This document shows positions 25,797-33,782 of a DNA stretch of 46,756 nt, piece by piece. How positions within the stretch are numbered: position 1 is the stretch's first letter; each line of letters opens with the position of its first letter. The stretch lies in contig NZ_AOME01000012.1 of NCBI RefSeq assembly GCF_000336935.1, positions 1 through 46,756 on the forward strand, given 5' to 3'. The position numbers were made by a program, and so were the translations under genes. Source of the DNA: Halococcus salifodinae DSM 8989. Its GTDB lineage: Archaea; Halobacteriota; Halobacteria; Halobacteriales; Halococcaceae. The notes beneath the pieces were generated by a model. It saw nothing but the letters and a program-made list of their open reading frames with translations, did no database searches and was not told the origin of the DNA.

Positions 25797-27563
25797 TCAG
25801 AGATCGAGTTCCGTGTGCCGAAGGTATTCTTTCACCGGCCACCACTGGTGGTCGTTCACCATCGTCTCGATTCCCGTGACCGAGTTCGTGTGCCCGAGGA
25901 TCTTGTTGTAACCGTTGATTGGGACGACCGGCGCTTGATCCTGAACGATGAGCTGCGCGTCGACCAACGCCTGGTGGCGCTCCTCGTCGCTCGTGACGCG
26001 CTGGGCCTTGTCGATGAGGCTGTCGAACTCCTCGTTCTCCCAGAGCGAGTAGTTCGTTCCACCCTTCTTCGCACTCCGGGCACTCGTGAGCGTCGCCGAG
26101 AGGGTGTTGATCGAGAACTGGCCACCGTACGCCATCACGACTAGATCGTGCGCCCCGCCTTCGAGTTCGTTGTAGAGCGTTCCGGCTTCGAGCACGCGGA
26201 GGTTGACGTCGAACCCGACGTCTCCAAGCATCGGTTGTACCGTCGTCCCGATGCTCTTCTCTCGGGGGATCGAGAACGTCAGAAAGTCTATCGAGAGCTT
26301 GGTCCCGTCTTTCGACCGGGTCTGCCCCTCGCCCGAGTTGGTCCAGCCGGCCTCTTCAAGCAACTGCCGTGCTTTCTTCTGATCGAACTGCTGGCCGGTC
26401 TTTTTCGCCTGCTCTTTGTCGAGCGAGTTCTTCGAGAACGGCGTCATCAGCGCCCAGATCTTGTACCCCTCGCCGTCGAGCGCTGCTTTGATAACGGCCT
26501 CTTTGTTGATGGCGTGATCGGCCGCTTTCCGGACGTTCACGTCGTCCATTGGCGGTTTCTGGGTGTTCGGGCACAGGTACGACTGGCGGACGAATTTCTT
26601 TCGCTTGAGGCCGGTGTTCGCGTTCTCCTCCACCTTTTTCGCGTCGGAGAGCAGGATCGACTTCGAGAGGTGGACGCCACCGTCGGTGAGCTCGTTCAGC
26701 AGCGTCGTCGGCTCCGGGTGGGACTCGAATCGGAACTGGCTGACCTTGCCGGGGCCACGGTTTTCGAGCCAGTTCGGTCCCCAGTCGTACTCGTCGAAAC
26801 GTTCGGTCTGGATGTACGACCCTTGCGACCACTCGGCGAACTTGTACGGTCCGGTCCCGACCACGGTATCGAAGCCGTACCTGTCGCCCGCATCCTCGGC
26901 GGCTTTCTTCGAGACGAGCGCAGTGTGCCAATCGGTCAGGCCCTGGGGCAGGAGTGCAAACGGCTCGTCGTAGGTTACGGTGACTTCTTGATCGCCCGTA
27001 ACCTCCGTCTTCGCTAGCACACTGTCGCCAACGAGATACGACTGTGAGGACTCAGAAAGGAAGCGTTCGAGGTTCCAGCGGGCCACCTCGGCGGTGAGTT
27101 TCTCGCCGTTGTGGAAGGTGATGCTGTCCTCGATCGTCATCGTGTGCTCGGTGGCGTCGTCGTTCACCGAGTAGTCCTTCGCGAGGTGAGGAACCGGTTT
27201 CAACTCCGGGTTCACCCTGAACAGGGGTTCGTTGATCGCGAACAGCACCTCCTGAGTCCCGATCCGCGTGGCTTTGTGTGGGTCAAGCGGTTCGTCGCCG
27301 CCCATTCCCGTGTTCTGTCCGATGATAAGCGTCTGGTCGTTGCCGCCACTATCGCCACCCGTCCCATCGGAACTGCCGTTCGCCCCGTCACCACTTTCGT
27401 TTCCTTGTTTGCTGGATCCTGCACCACCCTGACTGTCGTTTCCTCCGCCACCGTTTCCACCGGCACAGCCGGCGACCGTCACGAGTACGCCCGTCGCGCC
27501 GATGCGTTTGAGATATCTCCGCCGGTCGACGCTTGAACGCCCACTATCCGCTTCGCGTGCCAT
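25797..27563 (-). CDS. Dipeptide ABC transporter substrate-binding lipoprotein (SBP family 5)
   Basis: A 588-residue extracellular peptide-binding protein. The N-terminus has a twin-arginine signal (VDRRRYLKRIG) and a lipobox VAGC, followed by a long low-complexity Gly/Ser/Asn linker with acidic residues typical of haloarchaeal Tat lipoproteins. The family 5 fold follows, with QEVLFAINEPLFRVNPEL, YKFAEWSQGSYI and MAYGGQFSINT stretches. It captures peptides and delivers them to the DppBC channel. The ATG at 27563 is chosen over the GTG at 27575 because the TATA-like box (27587-27595) sits 28 nt away. It heads the operon and is divergent from the M24-fold gene at 27717. Confidence 0.93.
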   Translation of the reverse strand: MAREADSGRSSVDRRRYLKRIGATGVLVTVAGCAGGNGGGGNDSQGGAGSSKQGNESGDGANGSSDGTGGDSGGNDQTLIIGQNTGMGGDEPLDPHKATRIGTQEVLFAINEPLFRVNPELKPVPHLAKDYSVNDDATEHTMTIEDSITFHNGEKLTAEVARWNLERFLSESSQSYLVGDSVLAKTEVTGDQEVTVTYDEPFALLPQGLTDWHTALVSKKAAEDAGDRYGFDTVVGTGPYKFAEWSQGSYIQTERFDEYDWGPNWLENRGPGKVSQFRFESHPEPTTLLNELTDGGVHLSKSILLSDAKKVEENANTGLKRKKFVRQSYLCPNTQKPPMDDVNVRKAADHAINKEAVIKAALDGEGYKIWALMTPFSKNSLDKEQAKKTGQQFDQKKARQLLEEAGWTNSGEGQTRSKDGTKLSIDFLTFSIPREKSIGTTVQPMLGDVGFDVNLRVLEAGTLYNELEGGAHDLVVMAYGGQFSINTLSATLTSARSAKKGGTNYSLWENEEFDSLIDKAQRVTSDEERHQALVDAQLIVQDQAPVVPINGYNKILGHTNSVTGIETMVNDHQWWPVKEYLRHTELDL

Positions 27564-27716
27564 GTGATCAGACACCGGACCTGGAGATCATAAACATTCC
27601 CATGGTTTGTGTGACAATTTCCGGATGGCGATAGTGGCGATCGGGACGGAAGCTTATGGAACGAGTCATCAGGGTGACTAACAACACTTATCATGACGTC
27701 AATCGCGGACTAGAAC
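27564..27716 (+). promoter_or_regulatory. Divergent promoter of the dipeptide transporter operon and M24-fold gene
   Basis: Two TATA boxes point outward: gtttatgat on the minus strand (27587-27595) and cttatca on the plus strand (27687-27693), each about 27 nt from its ATG. Between them are two small palindromes, TTGT-gtg-ACAA (27607-27617) and AGTCA-n6-TGACT (27664-27679). The latter stands just upstream of the rightward TATA box, where a regulator could act. The element GTCATCAGG inside it also occurs just upstream of the iclR TATA box. Confidence 0.55.
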
Positions 27717-28934
27717 ATGGCATCAGTTACCGTGCCGACGGCGGAGTACGAGGATCGCATCGATCGCGTCCGCGACGAGCTCGCGGCAACCGACGCCGAC
27801 GCGCTCTGTCTGTTCTCTGCGACCGCGATCGAGTGGGTCAGCGGGTTCCATCACCTCCAGACCGAGCGTCCGGTTTGTCTCACGGTCACGCACGACCGCG
27901 TGGGGCTGACGGTCCCACGGCTCGAACTCGATCGCGCCGAGAGCGACGAGTTCCCGCTCCTCGACGAGGTGTATCACTACTACGACTATCCGGGCGGCAC
28001 GACCGAGGGAACCACCTACTACGAGCACTCGACCGCGACGCCCGAGGAAACGATCCGTGAGATGCTCGCCGACCTCGACGCCGTGACCGTCGTCGCGGAC
28101 ACGAACGGTGCGCCGAGCTTTTGGGGGTACTCCGGCCCTTCACTCGACGAACTTGCCGATGTCGACGTCGAGACCGTGGAGTGGATCGAGACCTTTCGCG
28201 AGTCGAAATCCACGGTCGAACGCGAGCTGCTCCGCGAGTCCGCGAAGTGGGGCAATCTCGCCCACCGGAAGCTCGCGGAGTACGTCGAACCAGGCAAACA
28301 CGAACTCTGGGTTGCCAAACGCGCCAGTCTCGACGCCTCGATGGCGATGCTCGACACGCTCGGGGAACGGTACGACTCGCGGCTCCGTGGCGGCTTCCCA
28401 GCGTCGTGTGGATTCCTCTCTGGCCCGAACACCGCGCTCCCGCACGGCCTGACCGAGAACCGCCGACTCGATCGCGGCGACGTCATCATCACTGGGGCGT
28501 CAGCGAACGTCGGCGGGTACCTCACCGAGCTCGAACGCACCATGTTCGTCGGCGAGGTCAGCGACGAACACCGCCACTACTTCGAGCACATGCGCGAGAT
28601 GCAGCGCCTCGCGATCGAGGCGTGCGGCCCCGGCGTCCCCGTCGCCGACGTCGACCAGGCGGTCCACGACTACTGTCACGAGCAGGGGCTCCTCGAGTAC
28701 ACCCAGCACCACACCGGCCACAACATCGGTCTGGAAGGCCACGAGCGCGGCTTCCTCGATCGCGGCAGCGACGACGTGATGAAGCCCGGCTACCTCTACA
28801 CGATCGAACCGGCGTTGTTCGTCCCCGACGTCGCGGGCTATCGCCATTCCGACACGATCCTGATCACCGAGGAAGGTACCGAGTCGCTGACGTACTATCC
28901 GAAAGACCTCGAGAGCAACATCATTCGCTGCTGA
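27717..28934 (+). CDS. M24-fold (creatinase/prolidase-like) protein with altered metal ligands
   Basis: A 405-residue protein with a creatinase-type N-domain and a pita-bread C-domain. Some M24 landmarks are kept: PHGL, HHTGHNIGLEGHE, TIEPALF. At the positions of the two bridging aspartates, ITGASANVGGYLTELERTM has T/G and E instead of D and D. The last glutamate of GVRLED is replaced by GYRHSDTIL. The dinuclear metal site is therefore probably absent, as in creatinase, which uses His and Glu without metal. A hydrolase acting on an imino-acid or guanidino substrate is possible. It sits divergent from the dipeptide transporter and near iclR. A TATA box lies at 27687-27693. Confidence 0.85.
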   Translation: MASVTVPTAEYEDRIDRVRDELAATDADALCLFSATAIEWVSGFHHLQTERPVCLTVTHDRVGLTVPRLELDRAESDEFPLLDEVYHYYDYPGGTTEGTTYYEHSTATPEETIREMLADLDAVTVVADTNGAPSFWGYSGPSLDELADVDVETVEWIETFRESKSTVERELLRESAKWGNLAHRKLAEYVEPGKHELWVAKRASLDASMAMLDTLGERYDSRLRGGFPASCGFLSGPNTALPHGLTENRRLDRGDVIITGASANVGGYLTELERTMFVGEVSDEHRHYFEHMREMQRLAIEACGPGVPVADVDQAVHDYCHEQGLLEYTQHHTGHNIGLEGHERGFLDRGSDDVMKPGYLYTIEPALFVPDVAGYRHSDTILITEEGTESLTYYPKDLESNIIRC

Positions 28935-28937
28935 CGG

Positions 28938-29075
28938 TCAGACGGGAGATATCTCGTGGACAATGGGTGAGCGCTCGATGCCACCCTCCGTCACGCACAC
29001 CGTGTCGGAATGACGGAATCCGCCGATGTCCGGAACGTAGAACCCCGGCCCAGGGGTGAACAGCTCTCCAGTCAC
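28938..29075 (-). pseudogene. C-terminal remnant of another M24-family protein
   Basis: Reading the minus strand from 29075 to the TGA at 28938-28940 gives 45 residues with the C-terminal M24 pattern: LFTPGPGFYVPDIGG then FRHSDTVCVTEGG. It resembles the tail of the neighbouring gene (LYTIEPALFVPDVAGYRHSDT) but is inverted and lies 3 nt from its stop. Upstream of 29075 the M24 fold cannot be followed. This is the only surviving piece of a third M24 gene in this spot, most likely left by deletion or recombination. Confidence 0.7.
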
Positions 29076-29400
29076 GTTTCGAAACAGTGAGGTCCACGAC
29101 TGGAGGGGCATTCCTCACCCGTATCGGTGTTTACCTCGTCTTGCCACCCCAAGTGACGGGTGTCGTGTTCCTGACGGTACGTGTGGAGTCGTTCGCTGCT
29201 TTCGTCTGTTCTATCACGATGCTTCAGAGAGCGTGCCGACCGGAGCTCGTTTCTCGTTCCGTTCTTAGGAACGCCGTGGCGAGCGATCGGTGGTATCTGT
29301 ACCGACTGTTCGATGTCGCGTCGAGGCCCATCGATAACGAACCTCCTTCCTGCATCGGCTCTGTTCGATCGGTTCCAGTTCGATCGATAGCACCACCACC
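29076..29400 (+). other. Intergenic region without a supported gene
   Basis: A 325-nt stretch between the M24 remnant and iclR with no credible frame. A short inverted repeat, GATCG-n9-CGATC, sits near 29367-29385. The region may be decayed M24 DNA, but no recognisable codon pattern survives. Confidence 0.45.
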
Positions 29401-29439
29401 CGTTCGGTCATCAGGAACAACCTATTTACGAACCGAACG
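29401..29439 (+). promoter_or_regulatory. Inverted repeat bracketing the iclR TATA box
   Basis: CGTTCGGT (29401-29408) and ACCGAACG (29432-29439) form a perfect 8-bp inverted repeat. They enclose the TATA-like ctattta (29422-29428), which is about 30 nt upstream of the iclR ATG at 29455. A protein bound to both arms would cover the site of TBP binding. This is a strong candidate for an autoregulatory operator. Confidence 0.6.
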
Positions 29440-29454
29440 ATAACCGATACGATC

Positions 29455-30219
29455 ATGGGACAGACGTCGACACCATCGCTCCGGACTACCGAGAACACCA
29501 TCCGAGTCGTGAGAGCGCTGAAGGAGCTCGACGGAGCAGGGGTGACGGAGCTGGCGACACACCTCTCGATGTCGAAGAGCACCGTCCACGACCACCTCGC
29601 GACGCTCCGACGACACGACTACGTGACCAAGGACGGCGACTCCTACGAGATCGGGCTGGGCTTCTTCGAGATGGGCGAGTACGCCCGCAAACGTCGCAAG
29701 ATCTACGAGGTCGCGAGGCCAGAGGTCGCCGATCTCGCGGCGGAAACCGGCGAACTCGCGAACCTGATGGTCGAGGAGCACGGTCGGGGTGTGTATCTCT
29801 ACCGTGCGCGCGGGGAGAAGGCCGTCACGCTCGACACCCACACCGGCAAGCGGCGGTATCTCCACAACACCGCGCTCGGGAAGGCGATCCTCGCTCATCT
29901 CCCCGACAGTCGTGTCGACGAGATCCTCGACCGTCACGGCCTCCCAGCGGCGACGCCGAACACCATCACCGACCGTGAGCAGCTCCATCAAAAGCTTGCC
30001 GAGATCCGTGAGCGTGGCGTGGCATACTGCGGCCAGGAACGCGTCGAGGGACTCCAGTGCGTCGCAGCGCCGGTTCTCGGCCGAGACGACGAGGTCCTCG
30101 GAGCGATCAGCGTGGCTGCCCCGACCACGCGGCTGACGGGCGAGCGCTTCGCCGAGGAGATCCCCGAACTCGTGCTCCAGGCCGCGAACGTCGTGGAGAT
30201 CAACGTTACCTACAGCTGA
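29455..30219 (+). CDS. IclR-family transcriptional regulator
   Basis: A 254-residue regulator. The N-terminal winged HTH (about 10-70) shows VVRALKELDGAGVTELATHL and MSKSTVHDHLATLRRHDYV. The C-terminal IclR effector domain (80-254) includes LGFFEMGEYARK, GKRRYLHNTALGKAILAHLP and the closing APTTRLTGERFAEEIPELV. It would bind a small catabolite and control local catabolic genes. The flanking dipeptide/imino-acid genes are the natural candidate regulon. The ATG at 29455 fits a leaderless transcript, with an inverted repeat flanking its TATA box. Confidence 0.93.
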   Translation: MGQTSTPSLRTTENTIRVVRALKELDGAGVTELATHLSMSKSTVHDHLATLRRHDYVTKDGDSYEIGLGFFEMGEYARKRRKIYEVARPEVADLAAETGELANLMVEEHGRGVYLYRARGEKAVTLDTHTGKRRYLHNTALGKAILAHLPDSRVDEILDRHGLPAATPNTITDREQLHQKLAEIRERGVAYCGQERVEGLQCVAAPVLGRDDEVLGAISVAAPTTRLTGERFAEEIPELVLQAANVVEINVTYS

Positions 30220-30472
30220 TCGCCGTCTCGTCGTCGGTGGACTCACGAATCTCGTATCGATTCGAACGATATCACACGGGCGTGCGCTGTTCCGCGTACG
30301 GGAACATCAGCCAGTAACGGCCAGATCGACGTGCGACAGCCAGAAGTCGTCCAGAGGTCGATGGTCGCCAACGCGTCGTTCCTTCCGACGGAACGCGAGC
30401 CACTCGGCCCGAGGCGTCGATCACTGCCGACGGCGAACGGAAGCTTTCGGCGACGATGCGAGCACAACACTC

Positions 30473-31153
30473 ATGCAAGTTCGCCTCCGAGACGTTCGCA
30501 CGATGGCACAATCGGATGCGAAGTCGGTCGAGGGCGATCGGGACCCGTCGTGTAAACTCGATCGCGTGATCGACGAGTACGAGCTCGACAGGGTGGCCGA
30601 AAACCTCCAGGAGTACTGGACCCGGGAGAACGAACGCTACAGTCTCCGAGGGCTGGCCGACCACGTGAACCAGGCGATCCTCCGGACAGCGATGGAGCGC
30701 GAAGGGCTGAACCCGCTCGACGGAGAGGTCGAGAACACCTACCGACTGCTCACCGACGACGAGGTGAGCCAGGGAGTCCGGACGCAGGCTCACAGCCGGC
30801 TCGACCGCGGCGGAGTCGATGTCGACGCGATCGGGGGGGATTTCGTGTCCTACCAGACGGTCAATCGGCATCTCAAGGAGTGTCTCGGCGTCGAGCGCGC
30901 CTCGACCGAGCGGTCCGACAGCGACCGGATCGACAGCGGTGCCCAGCGGATCGCCGCGCTCCGCAACCGAACGGTCGCCGTCACCGAAAACACACTCGAT
31001 CAGCTCGGCTCGACCGGTGCGATCGCGCTCGGTGATCCCGATGTCTACGTCGATATCACGGTGACGTGTGCCGACTGTGGGACCCACGCAACCGTCCAGG
31101 AACTGATCGACGAGGGAGGCTGTGAGTGCGAACCGATCGACGAAGACTCGTGA
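30473..31153 (+). CDS. rdfA: RdfA (rod-determining factor)-like protein
   Basis: A 226-residue protein matching the rod-determining factor RdfA family of haloarchaea. It shows KLDRVIDEYELDRVAENLQEYW, then NERYSLRGLADHVNQAIL, then NPLDGEVENTYRLLTDDEVSQG, GVDVDAIGGDFVSYQTVNRHL, and a C-terminal zinc-like ADCG...CECEP. In Haloferax RdfA is linked to the rod cell shape and motility switch. Here it sits inside a catabolic block, between iclR and an M24-like gene. The start is not certain: ATGs at 30473 and 30503 are both in frame and neither has a clear TATA box. The function in this organism is unproven. Confidence 0.8.
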   Translation: MQVRLRDVRTMAQSDAKSVEGDRDPSCKLDRVIDEYELDRVAENLQEYWTRENERYSLRGLADHVNQAILRTAMEREGLNPLDGEVENTYRLLTDDEVSQGVRTQAHSRLDRGGVDVDAIGGDFVSYQTVNRHLKECLGVERASTERSDSDRIDSGAQRIAALRNRTVAVTENTLDQLGSTGAIALGDPDVYVDITVTCADCGTHATVQELIDEGGCECEPIDEDS

Positions 31154-31316
31154 CACACGGCCAGCACGGATTGTGACATCGGTAGTGCCGTTACACAAAC
31201 TCGAAAAAACCCCTCGCTCTCCTCCATCAGACGACCTCCGACTCATCTGGGAATCGGGGCTCAGCAACGATCTACCGAACCAAAGGTATAGGCTCCTGGC
31301 CGTGCCCATCAGCCAC

Positions 31317-32399
31317 ATGGAAACGAAACTCGTACGGCTCGATGGGCTTCTCGACGAACGCGAGCTCGCGGCAGTGTGGTTCGGGCGGCCGAACACGTTC
31401 GCATGGCTCCTTGGCGGGAACAGCGTCGTCGACGAGGAAACCACGGTCGGCGTCGCGGCCGTCGGCTACGACGGCGATGGGCTGACGGTCGTCACGGACA
31501 ACATCGAGGCCCCGCGACTGCGCGAGGAGGAACTCCCCGATGGAGTCGCCATCGAGACGGCCGACTGGTACGCGGCGGACCTCGCGGCAGCGATCGCCGA
31601 GCGCTCGCCCACGCCCGCAGCGGCGGATTTCGACGTTCCAGGCTTCGAGTCCGTCGACGCCAGCGGACTCCGGCAGCCGCTCGTCGAGACCGACATCGCG
31701 GCCTATCGCGAACTTGGTCGTGACACCGCCGCGGCCGTCGAAGACGTCTGTCGGGAGCTCGATCCGACGGACACCGAGCGGGGGGTCGCGGGACGGCTCG
31801 CCGGAGCGCTCGCGGATCGGGGAATCGCCGCCCCCGTAGCGTTGGTCGGGAGCGGGGAGCGCGCTCAGCAGTACCGCCACTACACCCCGACCGACGCACA
31901 GCTGGGGTCGTACACCCTCGTGTCGGTGACCGCACGGCGGGCCGGCCTCCACGCGAGCTGCACCCGAACCGTGGTGTTCGACCCGCCGTCGTGGCTGGAC
32001 GACCGACACGCGACCGCGGCCCGCATCGAGACGAGCGCGCTCGCGGCAACACGGGCTGTCGGCCGCGAGGGCGGCACCGCAGCCGACGTCTTCGAGCAGA
32101 TTCAGGACGCGTACGCAGCCCTCGGCTACCCGGACGAGTGGCGCGCGCATCACCAAGGCGGCGCGGCGGGCTACGCCGGCCGCGAGTGGATCGCCACGCC
32201 GACCCACGATGCACCGGTCGAGCTCCCGATGGGCTACGCGTGGAACCCGACGGTTCAGGGCGCGAAAAGCGAGGACACGATGCTCGTGACCGAAAACAGG
32301 TTCGAGCCGCTCACGATGACCGGCGACTGGCCCACCCGATCCGTGTCGGCGGTCGGAACGGATGTCGAACTGGAGCGCCACGACCTGCTTCGGTTGTGA
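31317..32399 (+). CDS. Divergent M24-family peptidase-like protein
   Basis: A 360-residue protein. The N-terminal part (METKLVRLDGLLDERELAAVWFGRPNTFAWLLGG) looks like the creatinase/aminopeptidase P N-domain of haloarchaeal M24 proteins, and the C-part keeps the HHQGGAAGYAG and YAWNPTVQGAKSEDTML segments that follow the M24 layout. Classical metal ligands are largely replaced (for example, no GTGHG box and no TIEPG). It is probably not a standard dinuclear peptidase and the function is unknown. The ATG at 31317 is chosen because a TATA-like ggtata lies at 31285-31290, 28 nt away; a GTG at 31302 is less likely. A half-site ACCGAAC (31274-31280) stands just before that box. Confidence 0.75.
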   Translation: METKLVRLDGLLDERELAAVWFGRPNTFAWLLGGNSVVDEETTVGVAAVGYDGDGLTVVTDNIEAPRLREEELPDGVAIETADWYAADLAAAIAERSPTPAAADFDVPGFESVDASGLRQPLVETDIAAYRELGRDTAAAVEDVCRELDPTDTERGVAGRLAGALADRGIAAPVALVGSGERAQQYRHYTPTDAQLGSYTLVSVTARRAGLHASCTRTVVFDPPSWLDDRHATAARIETSALAATRAVGREGGTAADVFEQIQDAYAALGYPDEWRAHHQGGAAGYAGREWIATPTHDAPVELPMGYAWNPTVQGAKSEDTMLVTENRFEPLTMTGDWPTRSVSAVGTDVELERHDLLRL

Positions 32400-32863
32400 G
32401 CGAGGCGAGCGACAAGATCAGTTCGTACGATTACCCCGGCGACCCAGTCGAAACCACACTGTCGGCCGAGAGTAGCGATTGGTTTTCGGTAGTTTCAAAG
32501 ATTAATAATTGTACTTTCTTGAGAGTCACGTCGCTGTCGGAGTGAGATCGTATTGAAAGCGTTGGAGAGATAGTTCAGAGATTGTCGTAAGTTGACCGGT
32601 TTTGAATCGTTTTTCTGGCATCAAGACAGTTGTATCAGATTCAGTCGGTCAAGGGATGAAAGTTGTACCGGTATGGACATGCAGGTTTGAGATGAGTGAG
32701 GTGGCTGGCGGATATCGAAAGTATAGATTGTTTTGTTTGCTAGATTGAGGAGATGCCACGAGAGGAATCGGACAGCGACACGCTGGCGATCAGTAGCAGC
32801 CGGCCGCGGCTGGTCGGTGCGTGAGAGCGCAGCGAAAACGGGAGACGAGAGTCTGGCGCGATC
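32400..32863 (+). other. AT-rich intergenic region
   Basis: About 460 nt with an AT-rich core (roughly 32480-32760) that contrasts with the GC-rich genes on either side. It contains runs such as agattaataattgtac and ttgttttgtttgc. No frame longer than about 20 codons gives a recognisable protein. It may be a foreign-DNA remnant, a decayed insertion element, or a regulatory/structural region. No terminal inverted repeats were found. Confidence 0.5.
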
Positions 32864-33781
32864 TCAAACGAGCGGGGCTTCGAGCACGAAGTCTGGATTT
32901 TCACCGAGGGCAACGTGGGCAGCCGCCACGTCGGAGACGTGTCTCGGGGTTTCGGGGACGAGTACGCGCACGCGGTCGGCACCGATCGCCGCCGCATCCG
33001 CACTGATCGCACGAAAGAGCGCGCGTGCGGCCCCGAGATCGGACCATGCACCGACGCCGTACTCGGCCCAGCGTTCGGTTCTGCCGTCGGTCTCGCGTTC
33101 GTAATCGCGCACCCGATGGGCCATCGCCCGCGTACCGTCGTCCTCGCGGCGAACAGCGAACACCCGCGTCTCCTCGGCCGCACGGTGGAGCCCCTCGCGA
33201 GTGAGTTCGGACATCGCCCACGACTCGTCGGCGTCGAGTGCGAGTCCGGAAAGTGCGGTGTAGGCGTCCGAGCGCCGCCAGAAACTCCACGCCGCGTCCG
33301 GATCGTCGGCGACCGTGTAGGCTTTCGGTAGCGTGGCGTCGGGATCGGGGTCGGGATGCGCCCACCGGAACTCACACAGCGGCGCGAAGCCGACGGCGCG
33401 CGACCCGCCGAGACCGGCGGCGTTCCACGAGAAGACCATGTTCCGAACGACGGTCGCACCGCGCTCGCGCGCCCACCTGAAGAGCGCGTCGTTGAGCTGC
33501 GTGCTCAGTCCTTCGCCGCGGTACTCGGGGTTGACCCGCATCCCCTGGGCCCACGCCTCGTGTTCGGAGAGGAGCACGCCCTGACAGAGGCCTGCGACAT
33601 CGTCTCCGGCGTCAACGAGGAAGGTTCGTTGGCTGTCGCCGTCGCCCGCGATCCACTCGTGGTAGATCTCGGGGATGTAGTCGCCGCTGTCGCGGTCGGC
33701 CCACGTCTCGCGAGTGAACGCCGCGACGTCTTCATAATCGTCGGGTCTGGCCTGCCGGATCGTGATATCGGTCACGCTCAC
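32864..33781 (-). CDS. GNAT-family N-acetyltransferase
   Basis: A 305-residue protein. The N-terminal half (about 1-150) is a GNAT domain: SVTDITIRQARPDDYEDVAAF and the acetyl-CoA binding region around GMRVNPEYRGEGLSTQLNDALF. The C-terminal half looks like a second, degenerate GNAT-like half (YGVGAWSDLGAARALFRA, GADRVRVLVPETPRH), a layout known for some haloarchaeal acetyltransferases. The substrate is unknown. The start lies 1 nt after the stop of gatD, so the two are co-transcribed, without an obvious functional link. Confidence 0.85.
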   Translation of the reverse strand: MSVTDITIRQARPDDYEDVAAFTRETWADRDSGDYIPEIYHEWIAGDGDSQRTFLVDAGDDVAGLCQGVLLSEHEAWAQGMRVNPEYRGEGLSTQLNDALFRWARERGATVVRNMVFSWNAAGLGGSRAVGFAPLCEFRWAHPDPDPDATLPKAYTVADDPDAAWSFWRRSDAYTALSGLALDADESWAMSELTREGLHRAAEETRVFAVRREDDGTRAMAHRVRDYERETDGRTERWAEYGVGAWSDLGAARALFRAISADAAAIGADRVRVLVPETPRHVSDVAAAHVALGENPDFVLEAPLV

Positions 33782-33782
33782 G

